The notes: generated by a model not told the origin, from the sequence alone. A stretch of DNA of 64,000 nt from Tenacibaculum ovolyticum DSM 18103 (GCF_000430545.1 NZ_AUMF01000019.1:1-64000), one strand, 5' to 3'; positions 18,334 through 27,698 are shown, numbered from the stretch's first letter. Numbers and translations: made by a program.

Positions 18334-18873
18334 TCACAATATTCTTTTACTTTGAACAATATGTCGTTCATTATGATAAATCACAAACCTAAAAGTATCT
18401 CCTAATCTAAACTTTAAAAAAGGCAATGTTATTGATGTTTTTATCTTAGTTAAGTCTTTATTTTTAGCTAATTCTAACAATTGTAAAAGTTCAGTTTGTT
18501 GCGATATAAAACGCAATAACACATCATCTTTACTTAATTTTGAATAAATAGGGTTCTTACTTTTAAAAGTATTCATTGTTTTCATATTTTCTTTAGGTAA
18601 CATATCTAAAGAAAACTTGTTTCCTAAATATCCCGATTTAAAAAAAGGGGACTTAATAAGTTTAGATTTATCAATTCTACTCTTTATTTCTTTATTATAA
18701 AATAAGGCATACAAATTTAAATGTTCTAAACATTCTAATACAGACCAAGAAATATCATCTTGTTTTTTTTGCAACGCTGCCTCTGAAAAATTTTTTAATG
18801 AATTTGCATAATCAATATGATTAATAACATATTCTTTTAATACTAATAATAATTCTTCTGTTTTAAAAACCAT
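18334..18873 (-). CDS. DinB-family protein
   Basis: 179 residues from ATG at 18873; a longer form to 18891 would need TTG. The four-helix DinB fold is indicated by SVLECLEHLNLYALFY (first metal His) and YHNERHIVQSKRI at the C-terminus (two more His). DinB proteins are metal-binding four-helix bundles, often thiol-dependent transferases; no substrate is evident. It sits 33 bases behind the Crp-type regulator on the same strand and is probably controlled with it. Confidence 0.85.
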   Translation of the reverse strand: MVFKTEELLLVLKEYVINHIDYANSLKNFSEAALQKKQDDISWSVLECLEHLNLYALFYNKEIKSRIDKSKLIKSPFFKSGYLGNKFSLDMLPKENMKTMNTFKSKNPIYSKLSKDDVLLRFISQQTELLQLLELAKNKDLTKIKTSITLPFLKFRLGDTFRFVIYHNERHIVQSKRIL

Positions 18874-18924
18874 ACTTATAATTTTATTCAAAGTTGAGTT
18901 TTTTAAACAAAATAAAAGTTGATT

Positions 18925-19461
18925 CTAATCAAGGTTTTTTAATATTCTAGATAAAGTTTCAGGCGCCATTCTTAAATAAGAAGCAATATATTTATGAGGT
19001 ATTTCTTGAAAAACCTGAGGACTACGTTTAAAAACTCTTTCAAAACGTTTTTGTGGTGAAAAAGTTATTAAATCAATCTCACGTTCTATTTGTTGGTAAA
19101 CAAAACTTTCTAGCATCATATTCCAAGCATTCTGACACTTCTCATTAGCCTTTATAAGACTCATGTACTTCTGTTTACTTATAACCTTTAGTTTACATTT
19201 TTTAAGGCTTTGTATATAAAATAAGCTAGGCTTGTTTGTTAAAAAACAATCTAAAGCTGTTATTATAGAATTTTTATAACCAAATCTAATTGTATGATCT
19301 TGATCCTCATCTTCAATAAAAACTCTTAAACTCCCTTCTAAAACGAGGTATAGATTTGTATTTACGGTATTTTTTCGGGCTAGAAAATCACCTCTTTTTA
19401 TAGTTATCTCCTCTTCCCATTGGTTCTCTAATTCTTCTAAAAGAAATTTTAAAGCATCCAT
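18925..19461 (-). CDS. Crp/Fnr-family regulator (short type)
   Basis: 178 residues: cyclic-nucleotide-binding-like barrel at about 10-115 and a C-terminal HTH (IPHKYIASYLRMAPETLSRIL). No cysteine cluster at the N-terminus, so not an oxygen-sensing FNR, and the barrel lacks an obvious cAMP phosphate cassette. Such short Crp-like proteins in Bacteroidetes usually control neighbouring small operons; here the DinB gene directly downstream. Confidence 0.9.
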   Translation of the reverse strand: MDALKFLLEELENQWEEEITIKRGDFLARKNTVNTNLYLVLEGSLRVFIEDEDQDHTIRFGYKNSIITALDCFLTNKPSLFYIQSLKKCKLKVISKQKYMSLIKANEKCQNAWNMMLESFVYQQIEREIDLITFSPQKRFERVFKRSPQVFQEIPHKYIASYLRMAPETLSRILKNLD

Positions 19462-19495
19462 AAAAAAAGGAGATAAGTATTATTTATATAAATTA

Positions 19496-20557
19496 TTAAA
19501 CTCTTCTTGTTCTATCAATTAACCAAAAATCAGCCATTACTAAAGCTGCTAAAGCTTCAACAACAGGTACAGCTCTTGGTACTACACAAGGATCATGACG
19601 ACCTTTTCCATGTATTTCGGTAAGTTCACCTTCAGAGTTTATGGTTTGTTGATTTTGCATAATAGTAGCAACAGGTTTAAAAGCTACTCGAAAATAGATA
19701 TCCATTCCATTACTAATACCTCCTTGAATACCTCCAGATAAATTAGATTGCGTAGTACCATCTTCATTAAAAATGTCGTTATGTTCAGATCCTTGCATTT
19801 TTGCTCCACAAAACCCACTTCCAAATTCAAATCCTTTTACTGCGTTTATTGATAACATTGCCTTACCTAATTCAGCATGTAATTTATGGAAAATAGGCTC
19901 TCCTAAACCTACTGGAACATTTTGTAAAACACAAGTTACTGTACCTCCAATCGTGTCACCTGCTTTTCTTATTTCATGAATTTTATCAATCATTTTTTCG
20001 GCTGAAACGGCATCAGGACATCTTACAATATTGCTTTCTATTTTAGAAAAATCTAAATCTTGATATGGTTTATCTATAAATATATCACCTACTGACGATG
20101 TAAATGCATCAATATTAATATGTGCTATTAACTGTTTTGCCAATGCACCTGCAACAACCCAATTGGCGGTTTCACGTGCAGAAGTTCTACCCCCTCCTCT
20201 ATGATCTCTTACACCATATTTTTTATCATATGTATAATCGGCATGTGAGGGACGATATACATTGGTATTATGGTTATAATCTTTACTTTTTTGATTTGTA
20301 TTTTTTATTACAAAACCAATAGAAGCACCTGTTGTTTTGCCTTCAAAAATTCCTGATAAGAACTCTACAGTGTCTGGCTCTTTACGTTGGGTTACAATCT
20401 TAGATTGTCCTGGCTTACGACGGTCCAATTCTTGTTGAACAGCCTCAAAATCTACCTCCATTCCTGCCGGAAAACCATCAATAACACCTCCAATAGCGGT
20501 TCCATGTGATTCCCCAAAAGTAGTTACTTTTAAAATATTTCCAAATGAATTAAACAT
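19496..20557 (-). CDS. aroC: Chorismate synthase
   Basis: 353 residues, full length. Makes chorismate from 5-enolpyruvylshikimate 3-phosphate with reduced FMN, the last shared step to aromatic amino acids. Signature motifs: [19 protein letters not shown] near the N-terminus, [23 protein letters not shown] (residues about 102-124, cited by position) and GFEFGSGF. The opposite-strand gap to the tRNA genes is free of other genes. A CGAAAGTA at 20575-20582 could be a -7 element read on the minus strand. Confidence 0.97.
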   Translation of the reverse strand: MFNSFGNILKVTTFGESHGTAIGGVIDGFPAGMEVDFEAVQQELDRRKPGQSKIVTQRKEPDTVEFLSGIFEGKTTGASIGFVIKNTNQKSKDYNHNTNVYRPSHADYTYDKKYGVRDHRGGGRTSARETANWVVAGALAKQLIAHINIDAFTSSVGDIFIDKPYQDLDFSKIESNIVRCPDAVSAEKMIDKIHEIRKAGDTIGGTVTCVLQNVPVGLGEPIFHKLHAELGKAMLSINAVKGFEFGSGFCGAKMQGSEHNDIFNEDGTTQSNLSGGIQGGISNGMDIYFRVAFKPVATIMQNQQTINSEGELTEIHGKGRHDPCVVPRAVPVVEALAALVMADFWLIDRTRRV

Positions 20558-20582
20558 GCTTCTTAATTTTGGAACGAAAGTA

Positions 20583-20799
20583 AATTAAAAATTATAATTT
20601 TCTTTATGAAAATACTAAAAACTAATCAAGTATGCATAAATATAACACTAATGGTATATTTTGTACATCTCTAAAAAACCTATAACAGTTTTTTTTTAAA
20701 AAAATAAAAAATTTATTATCACTGTAACTAACTGACAATTAAAAAAGCACCTACTATTAATTTAATTAGCGCTATTTTATTTTAAAATATAACAACTTT
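20583..20799. other. AT-rich spacer between aroC and the tRNA-Ser genes
   Basis: No open frame of note and no structured element seen; extremely AT-rich. It separates two divergent promoters. Confidence 0.5.
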
Positions 20800-20834
20800 T
20801 TGTTTTTTTAATTTAGAAAAAGGTTGTAGTTTTG
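20800..20834 (+). promoter_or_regulatory. Promoter of first tRNA-Ser
   Basis: TTG at 20800-20802, 24 bases, then TAGTTTTG at 20827-20834, a fit to the Bacteroidetes consensus. Transcript start would fall just before a short leader hairpin (CTATTA / TAATAG, 20841-20862). Confidence 0.6.
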
Positions 20835-20869
20835 CAACCGCTATTAGAAATATTTTTAATAGCACGCCT

Positions 20870-20954
20870 GGAGAAATGGCAGAGTGGTCGAATGCGGCGG
20901 TCTTGAAAACCGTTGTCTGTTACAGGACCGGGGGTTCGAATCCCTCTTTCTCCG
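20870..20954 (+). tRNA. tRNA-Ser (anticodon UGA)
   Basis: 85 bases with acceptor stem GGAGAAA / TTTCTCC, a class II long variable arm and anticodon loop CTTGAAA, giving anticodon TGA for UCA codons. G discriminator; CCA is not encoded. The T arm GGGGGTTCGAATCCCTC is regular. Confidence 0.97.
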
Positions 20955-20958
20955 CAAA

Positions 20959-20986
20959 AACCGAAGCAAAAGCTTCGGTTTTTTTT
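20959..20986 (+). terminator. Terminator of first tRNA-Ser
   Basis: AACCGAAGC / GCTTCGGTT stem with AAAA loop and eight T, four bases behind the tRNA. Confidence 0.9.
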
Positions 20987-21089
20987 GTTTTTATATACAT
21001 TTCTCAAAGACTAATAAAAAGAGCTTAACCTACTTTTTTATCTATCTAAAAAAAACAAAAAAAAAGCTTTTTATATTTAAAAATAATTA

Positions 21090-21097
21090 TATATTTG
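21090..21097 (+). promoter_or_regulatory. -7 element TATATTTG of second tRNA-Ser
   Basis: Exact TAnnTTTG match at the same distance from the tRNA as in the first copy. The leader that follows folds as CTATTTAG / CTAAATAG (21104-21125). Confidence 0.6.
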
Positions 21098-21132
21098 CAA
21101 CCGCTATTTAGAAATATCTAAATAGCACGCCT

Positions 21133-21217
21133 GGAGAAATGGCAGAGTGGTCGAATGCGGCGGTCTTGAAAACCGTTGTCTGTTACAGGACCGGGGGTTC
21201 GAATCCCTCTTTCTCCG
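21133..21217 (+). tRNA. tRNA-Ser (anticodon UGA), second copy
   Basis: Identical base for base to the copy at 20870-20954. Confidence 0.97.
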
Positions 21218-21221
21218 CAAA

Positions 21222-21249
21222 AACCGAAGCAAAAGCTTCGGTTTTTTTT
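21222..21249 (+). terminator. Terminator of second tRNA-Ser
   Basis: Same stem and T run as the first copy. Confidence 0.9.
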
Positions 21250-21462
21250 ATACAATAAAATAAGAACAACCTTCATCGATTTTCATCTTACAAAATAAAT
21301 ATAAGCGAGCCACGTTAACTACCAAAGACGTTCCTTTATTTAATAAAAAATCAAAATAAACCCCACATAATCTTACGGTTAACTACATGTATTTCTGCGG
21401 TTATCCCCTTTTTATAATTATAATTTAAAAATACCTTTACTACAAGTAAGACAACACCTATT

Positions 21463-21738
21463 ATGGAAGAAATCGTATTCAAAGCATTAATATTTAAAAC
21501 TAAAAATATAGAAATAGAAAGCTTTATTAATGAAGTAATAGCTTCTAATAAAGATTTAGATTTAACGAAGGATGCTTTAAAAGACTCAATACTTAAATTA
21601 GTTCTTTACAAATTCATTAAAGTAAAACCTACTTTACCTAAAGGGAACTACATATATAAAGAAAGTAATTTTTTTAAAGCTCGTGAAATAGGTAGCGTTC
21701 ATTTATGGCTAGAAAAACAAAGAAATAGAGATCATTAA
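21463..21738 (+). CDS. Small hypothetical protein
   Basis: 91 residues, no recognised family. Amino acid use is natural for a soluble, charged helical protein (KNIEIESFINEVIASNKDLD, then SILKLVLYKFIKVKPTLPKG), with a basic C-terminus. No signal peptide. It stands alone behind the tRNA pair with AT-rich sequence on both sides. It may be a real orphan gene or a chance frame; its length and composition favour real. Confidence 0.5.
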   Translation: MEEIVFKALIFKTKNIEIESFINEVIASNKDLDLTKDALKDSILKLVLYKFIKVKPTLPKGNYIYKESNFFKAREIGSVHLWLEKQRNRDH

Positions 21739-22045
21739 ATTTACACAAGACGCAAGTACCTCTTCTATGTACGCTACCCCTTAAACTAAATCAATAACAC
21801 AATGCAATGTAATCAACTTTCACCTAATAACTTTGCCTACTTTTACCTTATTCAATAAAACAAATTATACAACTGTATATTAAAAATAACTTCAGTTTAA
21901 TCATCTATTTTAATACTACTTATTCTTATTTTTTTACATAAAGAGTACAAAATACCTCAACTATATTTTAATTATTTTACAGCCTTAGTTAAAAGACTAC
22001 CTACATATTCTTTTTATAACTTCTTCAGGTCTTTTTTTAGCTAAA
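21739..22045. other. Intergenic stretch without visible gene
   Basis: About 300 AT-rich bases; no frame above 40 codons with a natural composition and no clear hairpin until the terminator at 22046. Confidence 0.5.
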
Positions 22046-22082
22046 AAAAAGCGAGCTAATTTAAAATTAGCTCGCTTTTTTA
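22046..22082. terminator. Strong terminator, serving the minus-strand foldase/PAP2 operon
   Basis: AAGCGAGCTAATTT / AAATTAGCTCGCTT stem with A run on the left and T run on the right, so active in both directions. It lies 17 bases behind the PAP2 gene stop. Confidence 0.85.
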
Positions 22083-22098
22083 TTTTTTAAAAACTGTT

Positions 22099-22659
22099 TT
22101 ATTTAAATATTTTGTTCATTAAAAATTTATGCAATTTAAATGATAAATACCCAATAGTTACACCGTTAATAAAACCACCTAATATATCTATTGGAAAATG
22201 AACCCCTAAGTACAATCTGCTATAGGCAAAAATTAAAGGAAACATTATTAAAAGTTTAATATACTTTGTGTGCTTTCGTAAAAGCATAATTAAAAAAACT
22301 GTAACAACAGTAGACGTTGTTGCATGACCAGAAGCAAAACTAAAACTTTGAGGTCTTATTAATGTTCTTAACACATCTCTTATAGCTGGATCATTGTTTG
22401 GTCGCAATCTCTCAAAAACACCTCTTATAACGTTTGTTATCTGATCTGAAAATGTTACTAAAAGAGCTAAGAACAAAACGGTAAATAATCCTTTTTTTAA
22501 ACCTAGATATTTAAAAACTAAATAAAGTAAAAAAACAAACAAAGGTGTCCAATGAAATTGATTTGTTATCGCTAACCAAAATCCATCCCAACTTTCACTC
22601 CCCAAACTATTTAAATATATAAGAAGTTCTTTATCTTTTTGTATAATATTTTCTATCAT
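22099..22659 (-). CDS. PAP2-family membrane phosphatase
   Basis: 186 residues with five to six membrane segments. The three phosphatase motifs are visible: RGVFERLRP (motif 1, partly degenerate on the Lys side), SFASGHATT (motif 2, catalytic His) and SRLYLGVHFPIDI (motif 3, nucleophile His). Probably dephosphorylates undecaprenyl-diphosphate or another lipid phosphate at the inner membrane. It starts 2 bases behind the cyclophilin-FKBP gene and is last in that operon. Confidence 0.9.
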   Translation of the reverse strand: MIENIIQKDKELLIYLNSLGSESWDGFWLAITNQFHWTPLFVFLLYLVFKYLGLKKGLFTVLFLALLVTFSDQITNVIRGVFERLRPNNDPAIRDVLRTLIRPQSFSFASGHATTSTVVTVFLIMLLRKHTKYIKLLIMFPLIFAYSRLYLGVHFPIDILGGFINGVTIGYLSFKLHKFLMNKIFK

Positions 22660-22661
22660 AA

Positions 22662-23708
22662 TTATTTACCAACTTTTAATACTTCTACCTCTAAAACTAA
22701 ATCTGTTTTTCCTATGGTTGGCCCTAAACCACTTTCTCCATACCCTAAATAATAAGGAATAAAAAATATTGATTTATCTCCTTCTCTCATTGTTTGTACA
22801 CCTTCTCTCCACCCTGTAATAATAGGCGATTTAGCATCGTTAATGATAAAAGTAAAAGGTTGCGATCTATCTAAACTAGAGTCCATTTTTTTTCCTTCTG
22901 CCAAATATAGTGTGTAATGAACAGTTGTTGGTATTGCTGGGTTTACTTTTTCTCCTTTACCCTTTTGTAACTGTAAAATCTTTAAACCAGAATCTGTTTC
23001 AATAGCGTCATTAATTCCTTTTTTTTCTTGAAACGCACGTTTTAATTCAGCTATTTTTTCTTTATACTCAGCTGCTCTTTTTTCTACATTCAATAGCTCC
23101 TTTTCAAAAATATTAGCTGCTATAAATTTTTTAGCTTCTTTACCAACCCTAATTATCTCTACATGATTAATTACATCATTTTGCTTAATTACATCAACTA
23201 TATCTTGCCCTAATAATACTTTACCAAAAATTGAATGCATACCATCTAACCAAGGGGTTGCTTTGTGTGTAATAAAAAATTGACTAGAGTTTGTTGCTTT
23301 TCCAGAGTTTGCCATAGACAATACTCCTGCACCATCATGCTTATAAATTAATTCTCCTTTTTCATTCATCGGAAACTCATCTCCAAATCGATATCCATTA
23401 TCTCCTCTACCAGTACCTGTAACATCTCCACCTTGAATCATAAAGTCGTTAATTACTCTATGAAATTTTGTTGTATCATAAAAAGGTTTTCCTTTTAATG
23501 AATCTACCACTTTAGGATTGTCTCCTTCAGCTAGTGCTACAAAATTAGCAACTGTCATTGGCATTTCTTTTTCGTGTAATTTTATTAAAATATCTCCACG
23601 ATTTGTTTGCAAATCTGCATATAATCCATTTTCTAAATCAGTATATTTAACCGATTTACATGCTGATAACAACACTACAACTGCTATTAAAATTTTACAA
23701 ATTTTCAT
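22662..23708 (-). CDS. Lipoprotein peptidyl-prolyl isomerase, cyclophilin-FKBP fusion
   Basis: 348 residues. Lipoprotein signal with Cys17 (AVVVLLSAC). Residues about 30-200 are a cyclophilin domain (FHRVINDFMIQGGD, FGDEF, SMANSGKATNSSQFFIT, LDGMHSIFGKV), residues about 255-348 an FKBP domain (VHYTLYLAEGKKMDSS, GWREGVQTMREGDKSIFFIP, YGESG). Double-fold isomerases of this kind are known in Bacteroidetes. Anchored at the periplasmic face, it should help fold exported proteins. Part of a foldase cluster with gldI. Confidence 0.93.
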   Translation of the reverse strand: MKICKILIAVVVLLSACKSVKYTDLENGLYADLQTNRGDILIKLHEKEMPMTVANFVALAEGDNPKVVDSLKGKPFYDTTKFHRVINDFMIQGGDVTGTGRGDNGYRFGDEFPMNEKGELIYKHDGAGVLSMANSGKATNSSQFFITHKATPWLDGMHSIFGKVLLGQDIVDVIKQNDVINHVEIIRVGKEAKKFIAANIFEKELLNVEKRAAEYKEKIAELKRAFQEKKGINDAIETDSGLKILQLQKGKGEKVNPAIPTTVHYTLYLAEGKKMDSSLDRSQPFTFIINDAKSPIITGWREGVQTMREGDKSIFFIPYYLGYGESGLGPTIGKTDLVLEVEVLKVGK

Positions 23709-23799
23709 TGAATTATATTTTTAAGTTTCTCTTATAAACAATCAATTAGGTTAATAACAAGTACTAACCTAATCGATTTTAATTTTTATGTATGTTTTT

Positions 23800-24525
23800 T
23801 TACTTAATCTCAAGTAACTCTACATCGAAAATTAAAGCTGAAAACGGCTTAATTTTCGCACCTCTTTGTTGTGCTCCATATGCTAAATCTTGAGGTATAA
23901 AAAACTTATACTTAGCTCCAGTTTTCATTAACTGTAATCCTTCAGTCCATCCTTTTATAACCTGAGTTACACCAAATTCAATTGGCTGTCCTTTATCTAC
24001 TGAACTATCAAAAACAGTTCCATCAGTTAATGTACCATGGTAATGAACTTTAACTTTTGATGATGTTTTAGGCATTTCTCCACTTCCTTCTTTTAAAACA
24101 ATGTATTGTAAACCACTAGCAGTAGTCTTTACACCTTCTTTTGTTTTATTTTCAGCTAAGAACTTTTCACCTTCTTTTCTATAATCTCCAAACTCGCTTT
24201 CTGCTTTTTTTGCTTGTGCAGCTTGCTGTTCTTTCATTTTTTCTTGTTGCTTCTTCTGAAAAAATGCGCTTAATATATTATTAATATCTTTTGACTCTAC
24301 TAAAAGGTTTGTAGAATCCATTCCATTTTTAAATCCTTGAACAAATAAACCTTGATCAATATCATTAAAATTAGATTTTATTTTATTAGCCATGTCTACA
24401 CCTAAAGTATAACTTACAGAATCTATCTCTGTTGTTAATGAACTTTTTTCTTTAAACTGACTGTTTCCACATGACACAACAGATAACGTTACAACTGCTA
24501 CTGCTAAAATTTTAGTTAATTTCAT
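23800..24525 (-). CDS. FKBP-type peptidyl-prolyl isomerase, lipoprotein (FkpA-like)
   Basis: 241 residues. Lipoprotein signal ending VSCGN (Cys19), an N-terminal helical dimerisation domain (about 30-125, VSYTLGVDMANKIKSN and a coiled-coil KKQQEKMKEQQAAQAKK) and a C-terminal FKBP domain (VKVHYHGTLTDGTVFDSSVD, GWTEGLQLMKTGAKYKFFIP, AYGAQQRG). Same layout as E. coli FkpA, a periplasmic foldase. It lies between gldI and the cyclophilin-FKBP gene on the same strand. Confidence 0.93.
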   Translation of the reverse strand: MKLTKILAVAVVTLSVVSCGNSQFKEKSSLTTEIDSVSYTLGVDMANKIKSNFNDIDQGLFVQGFKNGMDSTNLLVESKDINNILSAFFQKKQQEKMKEQQAAQAKKAESEFGDYRKEGEKFLAENKTKEGVKTTASGLQYIVLKEGSGEMPKTSSKVKVHYHGTLTDGTVFDSSVDKGQPIEFGVTQVIKGWTEGLQLMKTGAKYKFFIPQDLAYGAQQRGAKIKPFSALIFDVELLEIK

Positions 24526-24538
24526 TTTTACTTATTTG

Positions 24539-25063
24539 TTATTTAATTTCGATTAATGTTACTGTACTCTTTATTGGTTGTCTTACTCCAATCTTATTAC
24601 CATCACCTGTAATACCAAAGGCACTATATGAAGGAATGACAAATGTAATAGTTTCTCCTTTTTTCATCAACTTTATTCCATCTTGTAATGCAGGAATAAA
24701 ATCTTCTTTATCTACCTTATAGTTTCTTTCTTGCCTCTTATAAAGTATATTCCCATTGATATCTGAAATATCGAAAGACATCAAAACTACATCTTCTTTT
24801 TTGGGTTTTAAAGTATTTAGTGAATCTTTAACGACATAGGTATACCAAAACCCATTTTTAGAAACTGTATACTGATTAACTGTATCTTTAGAAATAAAAT
24901 TTTCTAATCGTTTTTTCTCTAAAGCATTCAGTTTTTTATTCTTTTTTACTACTTCATTGTAAAAATTAGTAGTTCCTTGTTTATTAGGCCTTCTTGCTTC
25001 AGGTTCTTTACAAGAAACTACACCTAAAATAACCACCAAGAAAAAAATAATTTTAAGCTTCAT
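24539..25063 (-). CDS. gldI: Gliding motility lipoprotein GldI, FKBP-type isomerase
   Basis: 174 residues. Lipoprotein signal (GVVSCKEPEARRP, Cys18) followed by an FKBP domain: SFDISDINGNILYKRQERNY, LMKKGETITFVIPSYSAFG. GldI is needed for gliding and T9SS function in Flavobacterium johnsoniae, probably by folding machine parts. The first bases overlap the end of nrnA by 11, which couples them. The presence of the T9SS cargo protease at 12-14 kb fits a gliding/T9SS organism. Confidence 0.9.
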   Translation of the reverse strand: MKLKIIFFLVVILGVVSCKEPEARRPNKQGTTNFYNEVVKKNKKLNALEKKRLENFISKDTVNQYTVSKNGFWYTYVVKDSLNTLKPKKEDVVLMSFDISDINGNILYKRQERNYKVDKEDFIPALQDGIKLMKKGETITFVIPSYSAFGITGDGNKIGVRQPIKSTVTLIEIK

Positions 25064-26081
25064 ACGATGTTTCTAATGCTGTTTTATATTTTGGTAACAA
25101 TGCTTTAAATGTTGTTATTGTATCTTCCATCGATTCATCACTCTTTCCTCCTGCTGCATTATCATGACCTCCACCATTAAAGTAATTTCTAGCAAACTGA
25201 TTTACTGAAAACTTACCTTTACTGCGAAGTGACATTTTTATAATTCCTTGCTCTTTATCTTCTATAAAGATAGCAGCAAACACAATACCTTTTAAAGAAA
25301 GGGCATAATTAACAATACCTTCAGTATCTCCCTTTTCGTAATTGAATTGCTTTTTTTCTGCTTCTGATAATGTTATAAATGCCGTTTTATACTCTGTTAA
25401 CATTTTCATATTACTTAATGCTTGCCCTAATAACAATAAACGATTATAAGTATTTGCATCGTGTACATTACTATGAATCTTGTCATTTTCTGCCCCTTTA
25501 TCTATTAAATCAGCAATAATACGATGTGTTGTACTTGTTGTTGATCTAAAACGAAAAGATCCTGTATCAGTCATAATACCTGTATACAATGCCGTAGCAA
25601 TATTTTTATCTATTAAGTCTACATCTCCCATCATTTCGATGAAATTGTATACCATTTGACAGGTAGATGACATGGTTGTATCTGAATACATATACTCAAA
25701 ATCATCTGGCTGCTGATGATGATCTATCAACGCAAAATTATTCTCATATTTTTCTAATGTATTTTGCATATCACTTCCTACCCTATGTAAAGCATTAAAA
25801 TCTAAAAGAAATACAATTTCTGAATTCTTTAACGAACGAACGCTCTGTTTATTTTGACGGTCGAAACGATATACTGTTTCAGACCCTGGAATCCAATGTA
25901 AAAAATCAGGGTATTCATTAGGCATTACTACCTGAACAGTATGTCCTTTTTTATCTAAATAATGTTTTAAACCTAATGTTGAACCAACTGCATCTCCATC
26001 AGGATTTCTATGACCTATTATCACAATATTTTTAGATTGTGACAAATATTCTTTGAGTTCTGTAAAGTGTTTTAAAATCAT
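25053..26081 (-). CDS. nrnA: DHH-family oligoribonuclease / pAp phosphatase (NrnA-like)
   Basis: 342 residues. DHH domain motifs: IIGHRNPDGDAVGS (motif 1), FLLDFNALHRVG, LIDHHQQPD (the DHH motif), and DHHA1 domain with YFNGGGHDNAAGG near the C-terminus. Such enzymes degrade nanoRNA and 3'-phosphoadenosine phosphate with Mn2+. First gene of the minus-strand foldase operon; the divergent PhoD-like gene starts about 80 bases away. Confidence 0.92.
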   Translation of the reverse strand: MILKHFTELKEYLSQSKNIVIIGHRNPDGDAVGSTLGLKHYLDKKGHTVQVVMPNEYPDFLHWIPGSETVYRFDRQNKQSVRSLKNSEIVFLLDFNALHRVGSDMQNTLEKYENNFALIDHHQQPDDFEYMYSDTTMSSTCQMVYNFIEMMGDVDLIDKNIATALYTGIMTDTGSFRFRSTTSTTHRIIADLIDKGAENDKIHSNVHDANTYNRLLLLGQALSNMKMLTEYKTAFITLSEAEKKQFNYEKGDTEGIVNYALSLKGIVFAAIFIEDKEQGIIKMSLRSKGKFSVNQFARNYFNGGGHDNAAGGKSDESMEDTITTFKALLPKYKTALETSYEA

Positions 26082-26160
26082 AAGTGGCGAATATACTAAT
26101 TAATGTTTTATTAATCTTTTTCTGCTTTTATTTTTGTTATTTCACAAAAATAATATTCTA

Positions 26161-27161
26161 ATGACTTCTATGAAATCTTCTATAGCTTTTTTTACATTTT
26201 TAATCATTTCTACAACTATATACAGTCAAGAAAAATTTACAATAGCTTTTGGTTCTTGTAATGACCAAAACAAATCGAATCCTTTTTGGGAAGATATTAT
26301 TTCTCTACAGCCTGATGTGTGGATTTGGGGCGGAGATAATATTTATGCAGATACAAATAACATGGATAAAATGGAAAAACTTTATATGCAGCAAAAAAAG
26401 CAATTTTCATACAGTAAACTAGCAAAAAACACTCCTATTTTAGCTACTTGGGACGATCATGATTATGGTAAAAATGATGGAGGTATTGATTATAAAAAGA
26501 AAAAGGAAAGCCAGCAGTTGTTTTTAGATTTTATAAATGTACCTAAACACTCTCCTAGGAGAAAAAAAGCTGGTATTTATCATGTTGAAAATTTTAAAAT
26601 AAAAGTATAAAAATAATTATGCTAGATACTCGGTATTTCAGAACAGCTTTAATAAAAGGAAATGGTAAAAAACGTTATCAATCTAATAAAAATAAAGAGG
26701 GTAGTATTTTAGGAACTAACCAATGGGCATGGTTAAAAAATGAATTAACAAACTCTACGGCTAATTTTAATGTTATTGTTAGTAGTATTCAAGTACTTTC
26801 GAGTGAACATGGTTTCGAGAAATGGAGTAACTTTCCTAGTGAACTTACCAAGTTTTTGAAGCTTATTGAAACTTCAAAAGCTAAAAATGTAATTCTTCTT
26901 TCTGGTGACAGGCATATTTCAGAATTCTCTAAAACTAATATTACTAATGTTCCTTACCCTATTATCGATTTTACTTCAAGTGGTTTAACTCATGCTTATA
27001 CATCATTTTCTTCTGAAAAAAATAAGCAGAGAGTAGGTAATGTTATAAGTACTTTAAGTTATGGAGTGTTGCTTTTTGATTTCGAATTAAATAAAGTAAT
27101 TTTTCAAATGCGAGGCAAAAACAATACTATACTGCAAAAAATCAGTCAAGTATATCCTTAA
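26161..27161 (+). pseudogene. PhoD-like alkaline phosphatase, frameshifted
   Basis: Two frames encode one protein: 26161-26610 (signal peptide, FGSCND, WGGDNIYAD, TWDDHDYGKNDGG) and, from about 26600 in the -1 frame to 27161 (IKIIMLDTRYFRTAL, VSSIQVLSSEHGFEKW, LLSGDRHISEF). All metal-ligand motifs of the PhoD family remain. The break lies in an A-rich run at 26590-26615; adding one A at 26601-26604 rejoins the frames as KIKSIKIIMLDTRYF. Either a real one-base deletion, a sequencing error in a homopolymer, or slippage. An earlier TTG start at 26134 is less likely. Confidence 0.85.
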
Positions 27162-27184
27162 CTTGCTAATAACATAAAAAAGTG

Positions 27185-27192
27185 TATTTTTG
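27185..27192 (+). promoter_or_regulatory. -7 element TATTTTTG of ndk
   Basis: TAnnTTTG match 60 bases before ndk. Confidence 0.5.
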
Positions 27193-27251
27193 CGCCGATT
27201 TGTGCGAAGTTTGCACTTACATTTTATTTACTTATACAGAAACTTATAATA

Positions 27252-27671
27252 ATGGCAACAAATAGAACTTTTACAATGATTAAACCAGATGGTGTTGAAA
27301 ACGGACACACTGGTGCAATTTTAGACAAAATTAATGCTGCAGGTTTTAGAATCGTAGCAATGAAAAAAACTCAAATGACTACGCGTGATGCTGAAGCTTT
27401 TTATGCTGTGCACAACGAGCGTCCTTTCTTTGGTGAGTTAGTTGAATTTATGACTCGTGGGCCAATTATTGCTGCTATCTTAGAAAAAGACAATGCTGTT
27501 GAAGATTTTAGAACTTTAATCGGTGCTACAAATCCTGCTGATGCTGCTGAAGGAACTATTCGTAAAATGTTTGCTACTTCTATTGGTGAAAACGCTGTTC
27601 ACGGATCTGATTCTGATGAAAATGCTGCTATTGAAGGTGCTTTTCATTTTTCTGGTAGAGAAATGTTCTAA
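27252..27671 (+). CDS. ndk: Nucleoside-diphosphate kinase
   Basis: 139 residues, full length. Transfers the gamma phosphate of ATP to NDPs through a phosphohistidine. Lys11 (MIKPDGV) and active-site His117 in NAVHGSDS are in place; [11 protein letters not shown] and GTIRKMFA are conserved. Own promoter and terminator, single gene. Confidence 0.97.
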   Translation: MATNRTFTMIKPDGVENGHTGAILDKINAAGFRIVAMKKTQMTTRDAEAFYAVHNERPFFGELVEFMTRGPIIAAILEKDNAVEDFRTLIGATNPADAAEGTIRKMFATSIGENAVHGSDSDENAAIEGAFHFSGREMF

Positions 27672-27698
27672 GAACACACTTCTTAAAAAATATAATAG

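Larger units (their letters stand above)
20858..21249 (+). repeat. Tandem duplication of a tRNA-Ser transcription unit
   Basis: Bases 20858-20986 and 21121-21249 (129 bases, offset 263) are identical and cover the end of the leader, the tRNA and its terminator. The promoter and leader upstream are similar but diverged, so each copy keeps its own promoter. Confidence 0.9.

Noticed and set aside
20813..21111. Open frames over the tRNA-Ser gene on both strands (e.g. one encoding GIRTPGPVTDNGFQDRR)
   Set aside because: They are translations of the tRNA and its flanks, a well-known annotation artefact.
26590..26621. Programmed -1 frameshift site in the PhoD-like gene
   Set aside because: No X-XXY-YYZ heptamer in the right frame and no downstream stem; a one-base loss is simpler.
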